A stretch of DNA of 64,000 nucleotides. Source: Periplaneta americana. Lineage: Eukaryota > Arthropoda > Insecta > Blattodea > Blattidae. Positions 33,500-43,580 of this stretch are shown piece after piece (position 1 is the first letter of the stretch; the number at the start of each line of letters is the position of its first letter). A program made the translations under genes and the position numbers. Location of the stretch: NCBI RefSeq assembly GCF_040183065.1, contig NC_091117.1, positions 111,889,001 to 111,953,000 of the forward strand, read 5' to 3'. Below the pieces are notes generated by a model, which saw only the letters and a program-made list of their open reading frames with translations, was not told where the DNA came from and did no database searches.

Positions 33500-34372
33500 A
33501 GTATTATTTTTGTTTTGATCGTGTTAAAAACATATGCTGTTGCCACGGTAAATCTAAATGGTAATGTGTCCCCTGTAGAGTTTAAAATGTTACAAAAATT
33601 TCTGCAGTTGAATGATATTAACATCTTATTCCTACAGGAATAAAAACGTCTGATTTTTCGATGATTTTCAATTATACAGCTTATGTGAATAAAGGTAAAG
33701 AAGATCTAGGTACTGTAATTTTAACCAACTTGGGTATTAAATTAGAATCAATTGAGAAACTTCTGTCGGTAGGGGAATCAGTGGCATATATCAACAGCAT
33801 CTCTTTGTTAATATATATGCTCCATCTGGAAGTACGAAACGTAGAAACAGAATTGTTTTCTTCCAAACAGAAGTTCCATATTTATTCCGCAACATGCCTT
33901 CACATTATATTTTTGCGGGTGATTTTAACTGTGTATTAAGCCCAACTGACTGTACAGGTGCTTTTAATTCTAGTAATACATTAAAAGATTTGACGTCACA
34001 ACTACAGATGAGTGATGTGTGGACAAAATTGAGAACACAAATTAAATATATTTATTTTTCTGGTAATTCTGCAACACGATTAGATAGACTTTATGTATCT
34101 GCTAGTTTAACATCCTAATTAAAGAGTGTTGATGTAGTGCCAGTCCAATTTAGTGATTATACAGCTATTGTTCTTCATTTAACTTTAGATATTTATTATA
34201 TTTCCTACGGCAGAACTTACTGGAAAATGAACGTTAGTATTTTAAAGGATCGTAATTTTCTTCATTATTTCAATATCTTATGGTCTATATGGACTTTGAA
34301 GAAAAACAAGTATATTGATATAGCGGATTGGTGGGATAAGTTTGTGAAACCCAAAATTAAATATTCCCTTAA
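33500..34372 (+). pseudogene. LINE ORF2 part 1: APE endonuclease
   Basis: Plus-strand frames encode VATVNLNGNVSP and INILFLQE (catalytic Asn and Glu), YVNKGKEDLGTVIL, NIYAPSGSTKRR, IFAGDFNCVLSPTDCTGAFN, NSATRLDRLYVS and QFSDYTAIVLHL (Ser-Asp, degenerate SDH motif). At least two frame changes occur. The linker YWKMNVSILKDRNFLHYFNI runs to the TTAA at 34,369-34,372, where the DNA transposon enters. Confidence 0.82.
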
Positions 34373-34793
34373 GGGAAGACAGTCGCGAACAGGGTTAAAA
34401 AATCGAAAATTCAGTTTTAGCATAATTTTATTCTTGAATGTTTTCTCTATTAAATGGCGTTTATTTCATTCAAATCGGATGAAAAGTGTCTTTGTAATAA
34501 ATTATTAATTTACATGCTGCATGATGCTGCCATTTAAATGCCACGCCCATTTCTGTGTACACAGTTTGAAAAAGTACCATAATTTCGCGAGTTTTTAAGA
34601 TATCGGGATGATTTTTGTTCTGTTAGGTTCAGTAATGTGTGTTTGTTATGTTTGGCATGTTGTCACTCGCTTGTATCGATCGATAGTAACCCCACTATCG
34701 ATAGTCAATTCTGATTACAGAATTTCAGCTTGGCTTTATCTGTTATTTACACTTGCTCTGTATCGACACGTGTTTCAAGTAAATGTTTGAAAA

Positions 34794-37576
34794 TGCCTAG
34801 GATTAAGAAGTTCGGTGCTAATAATAAGTTCAAGGGTAATAAACAATTAAGAGTAAATACACATGGTGCGATTGAAATGCGAGAACCACAGCGTGAAGAT
34901 GGAAATGTAAGTGCATCGAAGAAAAAAGTTGACGATGTTGACGTTAACTTTAGTGATACAAACATTATAATCAGTGTGAATTTATTGTAGAAAAGTACTG
35001 TTTGCATAAAGTGTGGTGGTGAAATTTCTTTACGCTATACTGGAGAATTAGCACGGTCGCTTTGAACCGTGCCGTTACGTTTATCACCAAATTTAAGTAA
35101 ATACACAATGTCACCAACATAAGAACATGACATTGGTGTGTGGCGTAGTTGGCGGGAGAAATTTTTTTCTCTCTCTGTCTACCTCCTTCGTTCTGAACAT
35201 TATTGAGAGATAGCGCCACTGTTAGCGACAATGTGTATTTGCGTAAATATTGCGAGTAAATTATGACGAGTGCCTTAGAGGAGAGGCTCGGGACGTGATC
35301 CTTACTTGAATTTATTTTTGCGTGTACATTGCAGATTAAATGATTGAGATCCCTTCTTGCTCCGGTTACAGGCCTTGCATTTACGAAGGTTATGTTAGGT
35401 TAGATTAGCTTAGGTTAGCTTCGGTTAGGTTAGCTTAGCTTAGGTTAGCTTTGGTTAGGTTAGATTAGCTTTGGTTAGGTTAGGCTAGCTTTGGTTAGGT
35501 TAGGTTAGGTTAGGTTAGGTTAGCTTTGGTTAGCTTTGGTTAGGTTAGGTTAGCTTTGGTTAGGTTAGCTTGATTTCATTCGTCCATGTAGTAGTTAAAA
35601 TTATAAAATATGACAGTTTTTGATTCGTAATATTGATAAAAAAATAATAGGTCTATAATGAAAGCGGTGAATAATTTCATGGTCCCTACATTTTTTTTTT
35701 CGTAAAAGGCTAGGTATTTTTCTTTAGGCCAGAAATAAAACAGCAACGCCGTCATAATTACGTACTTTACGCTTTGGCGAACATTAACCGGAAATTTACT
35801 TTCCGTCATTTTAATGGTATTCCGTGAAACACACCTTTTTTCCTGTTAATTTCCTTGTGATAACTTAGTTTATGATCTTATTACATCTTCATTTTCTTTT
35901 AATGCATTCAAAAAAACCGCCGTTGTACTACATAAAACCTTGAACTTGACTAATGGAGTGAATTATTTAAGAATATAGTCGCGAATTTGACTACCACCAT
36001 TTCGATTATATTTTGTTTGATACGGCTCGGTACGGCCCGGTGACTAGTGGCCAGCGAGTAGGGTCGACTATCGATATTGGTCTGCCGTGGGTATTATCCA
36101 GTTGTTCCTTTCTTTATTTGAAAACCAGAAGAAGAGAAAAGGAATTGTGAGCAACTTAGTTATTCAGTGTACAACTTGTGACTTTACTTCTAATACAGTG
36201 ACCTCTCATAATATCACTAGAAGCAAGTTGTATGGAAACAATATTCGTTTGGTATATGGCCTAAGGTCTATTGGTAAAGGTAGATGTGGAGGGAAAATGA
36301 TTTGATCTGTGTTGAATATTCCCCAACCACCAACAAAATTTTCTGTCTATAATAAAATTCTTCTTTCTGCTGTGGCTGAGGTCAGTGAGGGTAGCATGCT
36401 CAATGCAGCGAAGGAAGCTATTGAGCTCAATGTCAATAATAATGATGATGATGATGATTATGTCAGAAACATTGCTGCAGCTTTTGATAGTAGTTGGCAG
36501 AAACGTGGCCACACTTCATTGAATGGCATTGTATCTGCTACTTCATTTGATACCGGGAAAGTTATAGATGTAGAGATATTGAGCAAGTTCTGCTACGTTT
36601 GAAGCACAACCCCATCCCTGCAGCATAATTGCAAAAATAATTATGAAAGGTCAAGTGGGGGGATGGAAGTTACAGGTGTAGACAAACTATTCAAGCGCTC
36701 ACTTGGAGATAGAGGTGTTCGTTACACTAGGTACCTTGCAGATGGAGACTGCAAGGCTTTCCAGTTGTAAAAGAGGAACCTTATGGGCCTAAATGTAAAA
36801 TTCAGAAACTGGAATGCATTGGCCATGTCCAGAAAAGAATGGGAAGCAGACTAATGAAGCAAGTAAAAGAATATTCTGGGAAAAAGCTTTATGATGGGAG
36901 AACATTAGGTGGAAAAGGCAGTCTCACAAAAGCCCAAATTGATAAAATTCAAAACTATTATGGCTTAGGCATCAGAAGACATCCAAACAATCTGGCTGCC
37001 ATGAAGAAAGCCATTTGGGCTACTTATTTTCATAAATTGCCCACGGACAGCTCTCCCCAACACGGTCTCTGCCCTAGCGGTCCTGACAGCTGGTGTAAGT
37101 ATAACCGTGCTGACATTACAGGGGTTGTACACGAACATAAAAATTCATTTCCAGAAACTGTCATGACCACAATCAAGCCCATATTCAGAGCTCTTTCCGA
37201 TGAGGGTCTATTAAAAAAGTGTCTTCATGGTAAAACACAAAATCCCAATGAAAGTTTCAATTCTGTGATTTGGCGACGGATCCCAAAAACAGACTTTGTG
37301 AGGTTGGAGACACTGAAGTTAGGTGTTCATGATGCAGTTCTGTCATTCAATAATGGTGTGTCCAAGTAGATAGATGTTTTAAACCTTTTGGGTGTGAGAT
37401 ATGGTTCAAACACATTCAGTGGTCTTAGGAGCATCGATATGGAGCGAGTCAGGAAAGTTGAAATTGCAATGAAAAATGCCACCAAAGAAGCCAGAAAAGC
37501 ACAAAGAGGGAAGAAAAGGAGGAGGGAAGATCAGGAGGACATGGATGATCCAGCATATGGTGCTGGAATGTATTAA
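34794..37576 (+). pseudogene. transposase relic (DDE-type, Mutator-like domain family)
   Basis: Start MPRIKKFGANNKFKGNKQLR near 34,794, then a basic and acidic tail to about 35,030 (CIKCGG zinc-ribbon half). After a non-coding stretch of about 1.1 kb the protein resumes near 36,130: QCTTCDFTS, NIRLVYGLRSIGKGRCGG, AAFDSSWQKRGHTSLNGIV (first Asp block, DGTW-like), YLADGDCKAF (second Asp), LECIGHVQKRMGSRL, GGKGSLTKAQIDKIQNYYGL, CPSGPDSWCKYNRA, HGKTQNPNESFNSVIWRRIP (candidate Glu), VHDAVLSFNNG, and a basic tail ending DPAYGAGMY. Stops and frame changes are frequent. Identification is by recalled similarity to the arthropod family annotated as Mutator-like transposase domain. Confidence 0.78.
35387..35573 (+). 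repeat. TTAGG-type repeat mixed with GCTTT units
   Basis: Runs of TTAGG/GGTTA, the arthropod telomere unit, up to five in a row (around 35,494-35,520), alternate with GCTTTGGTTAGG. It lies in the non-coding gap of the transposase relic, far from a chromosome end as far as this window shows, so it is an interstitial tract. Confidence 0.75.
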
Positions 37577-38067
37577 CGGAGGACATGGATGATCCAGCAT
37601 ATGGTGCTGGAATGTATTTACAGTAAGTTTTTATGGGTTAAGAGTTGGTTCTAAACTTTAAATCAATTTTTTTCAAAACTACATTTTCATGTGTGTTGGT
37701 ACCATTATCTAAAAAAGTATAAAAGATAGAGGTATAAAATTTTTACACGCACTATAAAACAGTGTGATAAGATATCAGATAGCATTCCAGACTAATGCTA
37801 TTAATATGAAGCTTAATGCATGCAGGTTACCAATTAAAAATTTATCATTTTTAAAAGCGGATAACAGAAATATAAGAAAAAATTTATTTCTCATAACCCC
37901 ATAACTTTACAAAGCCAATTGTCTATGGGTATTTAGAGAAATATACTAGCTACAATGTGTATAAATTTCATACCTCTAAGTATTATAGTTTCTTCAGAAT
38001 ATGTTCCTAAATGTGGCTAAATTTAACATTGCAAGTATATGGGAAATGAAATGGCGGCTGTCTTCCC

Positions 38068-39264
38068 TTAAGCAATATTCGTGGAATCTTTATCAAAATG
38101 AAGAGAATTTATTAAACTTTTATTATCGTTATATAGCTGATATACAAGATCACTATGAATCCTAGTCACAATTACGTAGTAAACTTAATAGTTTTAAAAC
38201 TAAAATTCTTCAATTTATAGAAAGCGTATGGAAGGTTTAAAAATACGCAGTCGTGTCCAACAAGAAATAAACAATGAACGTACAAATTTATACCATTTTA
38301 TGAAATTACATAAGAGGCGCCGTTCCAATATGTTGTTGCATGTCACAGATATGGATGGTACCCATTACACGAAGCAATATGATATCAGTCAATGCTTCCA
38401 CCGTTATTACACAAACCTCTTTACTGTGCCTTCCAATAGCGATACTACTTTTGATATATATTTTCTATTGGGTTATTTTACGACGTTGTATCAACATCTC
38501 AGGTTATTTAGCGTCTGAATGAAATGAAGGTGATAATGCCGGTGAAATGAGTCCGGGGTCCATCACCAAAAGTTACTCAGAACTTGCTCGTATTGGGTTG
38601 AGGGAAAACCCCTGAAAAAACCTCAACCAGGTAAATTTTCCCAACCGGGATTCGAACCCGGGCCACCTATTTTCGCCGCCAGATGCGCTGACCGTTACTC
38701 CACAGGTGTGGACTTGGTATTTTTCAGGTACCTTCATTACCATCGGTGAGTGCGGAAAATAATAGGACATTGACACAACCAATATCAAAAAATGAAATTT
38801 ATGCTGCTATTCTACAGGGTAAAAAATTTAAAACGCCTCATCCTGATGGGATTCCGCAGAAATTTTATTTAGCTTGTTGGGACATTATGGGTGATGACTT
38901 AACGGTTTACAATGTCATTTTGCAGCGTAATAAACTGTGTGAATCTCAAAAGCGAGGAATTATTACGCTAATTAGGAAAAATTGCTACTCTATTGATGTA
39001 ACTAATTATAAACCTATTAGCCTCTTAAATTATGATTACAAAATTTTAGCTAAGGTTCTTGTGAATAGATTACGACTTTTATTGACAGATATTTTACATC
39101 CGGCACAGAAATGTGGTGTTACTGGAGGAAATATCTTATATGTCACATGCTCATTACGAGACTGCATTGCTTATTGTCAACATACAACACAACCGGCAAT
39201 ATTAGCTTCATTAGATTTCCAGCGTGCCTTTGATAGTGTTAGTCACTTCTATTTATTTCATGTA
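38068..39264 (+). pseudogene. LINE ORF2 part 2: linker and RT N-terminal half
   Basis: Plus-strand frames encode RMEGLKIRSRVQQEINNERT, LHVTDMDGTHYTKQ and CFHRYYTNLF. After the SINE come TQPISKNEIYAAILQGKKFK, TPHPDGIPQKFY, GIITLIRKN, NYKPISLLNYDYKILAKVLV, NRLRLLLTDILHPAQKCGVT and LASLDFQRAFDSVSH (motif A Asp). Coding similarity stops at about 39,264. Confidence 0.85.
38471..38710 (-). mobile_element. tRNA-derived SINE, family A, copy 2
   Basis: Minus-strand tRNA-like head with B box GGGTTCGAATCCCGG, then the family A body ending in AAAATAACCC. It is inserted in the LINE between DTTFDIYF and QVPSLPSVSAENN; target duplication approximate (TATTTTCT / TATTTTTC). Confidence 0.82.
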
Positions 39265-39788
39265 CAGTTTCCCTAGAAAATAATGAGACGATTGAACATT
39301 CCTAAGACTCAGGTGTAAGACACTGCGCATGATCTGAGACCAGAGCACTGATACACAAGATAACGAATACTGAGTTACTTAAATTCAGGCTATTTGTTTT
39401 GTTACTAGCATCGTTCCGAAATTCACTTCACAAACTGCAAAAATTGTGGTAATATGTCGTAAATAATAGATAAACATATATACATAAATTATGTAGTTAA
39501 ATCGACATTGGACCTTCATGACTAGATTGACACTCCTCATACAAAGGAAACCTTTCGTGTCGTTTCAATAGCTCAGACGCTAAGACTTCTGCGTATTGTG
39601 TTGAAGAGTGCGAGTTCGACTCTCAGTCTATCTAACGATTTTTTTTTCTCTAAGTAACATTGAAATAGCTAAATAACGTTGAAATAGAGTTTTACAAAGT
39701 CCTTAGATTAAGTGTTAATGATCGCAAATAATACAAAATGACAAAATATAATATATATAAACGTTAATCTAAGGAATGCATTTACACC

Positions 39789-39820
<32 letters not shown>

Positions 39821-39889
39821 CTAACAAATGTAATCTTTATCTTACGATGTTTGGTGACGTATACACGTCCGTTGATGTGACATATTAAT
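39265..39889. other. spacer with a tRNA-like remnant and an (AT)n tract
   Basis: At about 39,567-39,640 the sequence AATAGCTCAGACGCTAAGAC followed by GAGTTCGACTCTC and a T9 run looks like a diverged tRNA-like gene or SINE head. An (AT)n tract of about 26 bp lies at 39,789-39,814. No coding sequence. Confidence 0.5.
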
Positions 39890-40056
39890 GAATTTAAATA
39901 CTATTATAGTCACAATCATGCCATGGTATGAAAGAAAAATTTCACAACCTCGAGATGGGAATCAAACCTGCGACTTTCTGTTCGATTCCCGCTCGAGGTT
40001 GTGAAATTTTTCTTTCATACCATGGCATGATTGTGACTATAATAGTATTTAAATTC
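39890..40056. repeat. perfect 65-bp inverted repeat (long hairpin)
   Basis: Arms 39,890-39,954 and 39,992-40,056 are perfectly complementary over 65 bp, separated by 37 bp; the loop itself holds GGGAATC ... GATTCCC, so pairing continues inward. The inner sequence resembles a tRNA T-arm (TTCGATTCCC), suggesting an inverted duplication of a tRNA-like element. RNA from this locus would form a very stable stem of 65 bp or more. Confidence 0.92.
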
Positions 40057-40667
40057 AGAAACTAACAATTAGAATGAAATTAAAAAAATATATTCCTAAG
40101 CAAAAAAGACAAACTTTTCCAAAGGTGTAGAGTCCTTAGACCTATGCCATTTGTTGAGTAATTGTTACAATATTTTATTAGTAGCTTTCCTATATGTGTA
40201 ACAAATGCACTCGCACAAAACAATTTTTGTTAAAAGTGTGGCTTTGGACTATTTCATCCTCACCTTAACTTAACTATTTTATCTACGTGTGTGCAATAGT
40301 GTTTTTTAATGTGCATTCAATTTTATTCATGTTATGATTGAATGAAAAAGTACTGTTGCAGTTATTGATGAATTAGATATATTAAAACTAATTATTAAAT
40401 GCATCTGTTAAGTGACGAATTGCAGTATCTTTTGCAAAATCCTGAATGTTTAAGTTGTCAATAATATTTATTTACTATATACTGTAAGGCATTAAAAACA
40501 GGAGACGTGTCAGTTATACAGTGGAATCGACACGCTACTGTAATCGTATGAGCTACCGAGACAAGACAGTGTCATTAGCAGCAGTCCAGAATTTAGATCC
40601 CACAGCAGGCATTTGCCATTCGGTACAGAGAAGCAAGGGTATTTTGTGACCCGAGCTACGTTGTGAA
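40057..40667. other. AT-rich spacer, no gene recognised
   Basis: No coding, RNA gene or repeat signature recognised. Confidence 0.4.
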
Positions 40668-41930
40668 ATCGTGGCCTGTCTTCTTCGTGACCCTTTTTGT
40701 GGTCCTTGTCCTTGTTGTGGTCCTTGTAACAATTCTTGTTGTATTTGTCGCGGTACTTATCGCGGTTTTGGTCCTTATCGTGGTTCTTTAGTATTCCTAG
40801 TCATGAACAATATCGTAGTCGTTATTGTAATCCATTTCGTGGTGCTTTCCGTTGTCCATGTCGTCATCATTAACGTAGTCCTCGTCGTTTTTCTCGTGAT
40901 TCTCATCGTCATATTGTTGCCTTTGTTGTAGTCCTCATCATAGTCCTTGTTGTCTTTGTCATGGTTCTAATCGTGGCCTTGGTGCTTGTCGTAATTCTTG
41001 TCATGGTCCTTGTTGTGTCCATATCGTAGTCCTGATTGTTATCCGTATAACGATGAATGTCCTGGTCGTTACTGCGGTCGTTGTTATCCTTGTCTTTGTG
41101 TTCGTCCGTTTCGTGGTCCTATAATGGTCGTTGTTTCTTTGTCGTAATAATTATCGTGGTCATTATTGTTGTCTAAGCCATGTTGTCTTATTGCGATCAT
41201 TTGTGTGGTGCATGTCATGGTCCATATCATGATATTTATCGTGGTCCTTGTCCTTATCGAGGTCCTTATATTGGTCCTTGATATCTTTGCCATAGTCTTT
41301 ATCGTGGTCATTGTTGTCTCTGTTGTGGTTATTCTCTGCATTTTTGGGGACTGTGGTAAACAGTGCTTGTTTCCATTGTAATGGCCTTTTTCGATCTTGT
41401 TTTTGTCATGGTTCTTATCGTGGTCCAAGTCGTGATCCTTATATTTGTCGCTGTATTTGTCCATTTCGCGTCATTATATTGGTCCTAGTTGTCTCTAGCA
41501 TAGTCCTTACCATGACAATTGGTACCTTTGTCATATTTTTACCGTGAAAATTGTTGTCTTTGCCATGTTCCTAGTTGTCATTGTAATGGGCCTTATCCTT
41601 CATTTTGTTTTTGGCATGGTTCTTATCGTGGTCCATGTCGCAATTATTATCGTGGTTCTTGTCTTCGTCCATGTGCCGCTTCTTACATTGATCCTTGTTT
41701 TCCCTGGCATAGTCCTTATCATGATCCTAATTCTTTTTGTCATGTTTTTATCGTGATAATTGTTGCCTTTGTCGTGATCTTTGTTGTCATTGTAATAGTC
41801 CTTATGTTACTCCTTGTCTTTGTTATGGTCTTGGTCCTTATCGTGATCCTTATTGAAGTCAGTGTCGCGGTCCTTAAAGTGGTTCATGTTATGGATCTTA
41901 TCATCCTGAAGCTTGTGGTGCGTTAACCAT
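40668..41930. repeat. 1.26-kb degenerate minisatellite, 12-bp unit
   Basis: Almost the whole stretch consists of variants of CTTATCGTGGTC, with sub-repeats GTCCTT and GTTGTG. One strand reads as Val/Leu/Ile-rich and the other as Asp-His-Asp-Lys repeats (for example DKYKDHDLDHDKNHDKNK around 41,400-41,460), but all frames carry stops, so no gene is called. Indels keep the phase from being constant. Confidence 0.85.
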
Positions 41931-43230
41931 AGCATCCCCATAAATTCAGAACATCCTACTGCACATAAATTAAGTAACTTCAATTACATGGTTAATAGAT
42001 TAATACAATTACCACTAAGTAAAAACAATTACAAGAAAGAATATAATAAAATAATACAAATAGCCAATTAAAATGGCTATAGTACTAATTTGATTAAAAA
42101 ACTAATAAACAAGAATAAAAGGAAAAAAGAACTAAGTAACATATCTACATTAACAAAACAAAACAAGACCAACAAAAAATACTTTAGTTTAACATATAAT
42201 AAATATATATCTAGCAAATTAGCTAACTTTATTAAAAAAGAAAATATTTCCATAGCGCACAAACCAACTAATAAACTCAATAACAATTTAAACAATAGAC
42301 TTCAAGAAGTTAACAAACTCCACAATAATGGTATTTACAGATTGGAATGTTTTACATGTAAAGAAAAATATATAGGACAAACCAAAAGAAATTTCAAAAT
42401 TAGATACAATGAGCACATTTCTGACTTTAAACATAATCGTAAGAAATCTACATATGCATCTCATCTAATAGATACTGGACATGAATTAGGCCCAGTAAAT
42501 AAAACCTTAAAAATATTAAAATCAGGAATAGAAACTAAATTGATAAATTCTGCAGAAGAATATTACATTGCTAAACAGATTCAAATAGAGAACAGCATTC
42601 TTAATGAAAATTTAACCCAAATCCGAAATCCCCTGTACAACCTCTAACCCCGTCACCACGCAATATCCTTCCGCGTAGTTGTTTACACGAATATACACTT
42701 CCCCCACGTCATACCAGTTACAGTCCTAATAGCAGCAGGTCGTCTCACCTCTACGTAAGTACCTCCATAATTTAGCCCTCCAATTAATTTTTCAAATTGT
42801 ACTAAAATTGATATTAATTATTATTTCATTACAGATAATTTACATTAAACACAGGATGTTATAGTAATCCATACAGTTGCTAACTATGCAGTTGTCACAT
42901 TTTAAACGACGTGTGTACTTTTAAATATCCAATCCGATTACAATTTACATTTGATATTCCCATTTCTATTATATTTTTTTTATACATTTCAGGTATTCAC
43001 CACTCATTGGACTGAACAAGAGTTTCACATATTATGAAGTTTAATTACTAAATGGTTTTAACATTTTTAACATTATTTAAGTTCACTACCTGTAATATTA
43101 CATTTTAATAATGGAGATGGCTTGTACATCATTAATTCAAATAGTACTCACCGCCAATAGCTACGTATGTAACATTGAGATATTGTACAACTCTGCCTGA
43201 GGATGCCTGAATAGGCGAAAACGTTCGCAA
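41931..43230 (+). mobile_element. Penelope-like element, 3' half with hammerhead-like end
   Basis: Contains the C-terminal part of the ORF with a GIY-YIG endonuclease, followed by about 545 bp of non-coding sequence and a hammerhead-like core at 43,198-43,221. The RT is absent. It is distinct in codon composition from the Penelope-like RT at 30-31.7 kb. Confidence 0.82.
41952..42647 (+). pseudogene. Penelope-like ORF C-terminus with GIY-YIG endonuclease
   Basis: From about 41,952 the plus strand reads NSEHPTAHKLSNFNYMVNRL, QLPLSKNNYKKEYNKIIQIA, a stop near 42,072, NGYSTNLIKKLINKNKRKK, then an open frame from 42,090 to TAA at 42,645-42,647. The nuclease core is NNGIYRLECFTCKEKYIGQT, KRNFKIRYNEHISDF, STYASHLIDTGHELG and a late Glu in NSAEEYYIAKQI. 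In Penelope-like elements this domain cuts target DNA. The C-terminus RNPLYNL looks complete. One stop and the missing RT show it is not functional. Confidence 0.85.
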
Positions 43231-43240
43231 TTTTGTAATT
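43190..43240 (+). ncRNA. hammerhead-ribozyme-like core 1
   Basis: CTGAGGA (43,198-43,204), one spacer base, a 4-bp stem GCCT/AGGC with loop GAAT (43,206-43,217), then GAAA (43,218-43,221). This matches the CUGANGA / stem II / GAAA core. Hammerhead motifs are known in Penelope-like element terminal regions. Stems I and III and the cleavage site were not convincingly defined. Confidence 0.5.
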
Positions 43241-43336
43241 CATGTATAAAAACTTAATAACTATAAAATAAGTCATTATTTTACATTGATTTGTCATTGA
43301 CTGAGTAATAAAAAATATTATATTGTATTCATTTAT

Positions 43337-43410
43337 GTTTCGGCCTGTTATGGGCCTTCTTCAGAACTGGTTAATATGAGTTCTGAAGAAGGCCCATAAT
43401 AGGCCGAAAC
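43337..43410. repeat. palindrome of two hammerhead-like cores
   Basis: The minus-strand core (43,337-43,364, reading CTGAAGAAGGCCCATAAC onward on that strand) faces a plus-strand core CTGAAGA (43,383-43,389), stem GGCC/GGCC (43,391-43,394 and 43,402-43,405), GAAA (43,406-43,409). The two form inverted arms of about 30 bp. They look like two Penelope-like ends head to head. Confidence 0.65.
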
Positions 43411-43473
43411 ATGTTAACCAGGTACGATAGAATTTAAAACGAGAAAGACATATAATACATATTCCGAAATGAA

Positions 43474-43580
43474 GAATGTGTTTCCAGAGACTAGCTAGTG
43501 TGGAGTGAAACAAATCAGTCACTGTACTATTTTCCCTGATTTGTTTCACTCCACACTAGCCAGTCTCTGTAAGCACATTC
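43474..43580. repeat. 44-bp inverted repeat with 19-bp loop
   Basis: Arms 43,474-43,517 and 43,537-43,580 match with three mismatches; the shared core is TAGTGTGGAGTGAAACAAAT and its complement. Non-coding. It lies 64 bp after the hammerhead-like palindrome. Confidence 0.85.

Larger units (their letters stand above)
34369..38071 (+). mobile_element. TTAA-flanked DNA transposon (Mutator-domain-like transposase)
   Basis: The element 34,373-38,067 (3,695 bp) has ends GGGAAGACAGTCGC and, on the minus strand, GGGAAGACAGCCGCC, flanked by TTAA on both sides. Excising it with one TTAA makes the interrupted LINE read KIKYSLKQYSWNLYQNEENL without a break, so boundaries and target site are secure. Inside is a degenerate transposase gene. 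A TTAA target is not the 8-11 bp duplication usual for Mutator; piggyBac and Sola3 elements use TTAA, so its superfamily should be reconsidered. Confidence 0.88.
31718..39264 (+). mobile_element. L1/Tx1-like LINE, interrupted twice and 3'-truncated
   Basis: Plus-strand order: short 5' UTR, ORF1 (31,815-33,218), ORF2 endonuclease (about 33,500-34,372), then after the inserted DNA transposon the linker and RT start (38,068-38,460), the SINE, and the RT up to motif A (38,711-39,264). The wording DYKILAKVLVNRLR and the endonuclease GDFNCVLSPTDCTG point to the L1/Tx1 group. The copy ends just after motif A without catalytic YxDD, thumb or 3' UTR, so the 3' half has been lost. Confidence 0.85.

Noticed and set aside
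35387..35573. A true chromosome end
   Set aside because: The tract is short, mixed with GCTTTGG units and embedded in a transposon with sequence on both sides.
40671..41926. Hydrophobic multi-pass membrane proteins
   Set aside because: Val/Leu/Ile-rich frames are produced by the 12-bp minisatellite and occur in several frames at once.
30101..43230. The two Penelope-like halves as one element split by a 10-kb insertion
   Set aside because: Both contain the HPT region (about 31,710 and 41,963), so they overlap rather than abut; codon composition differs and no target duplication links them. Two separate copies are more likely.
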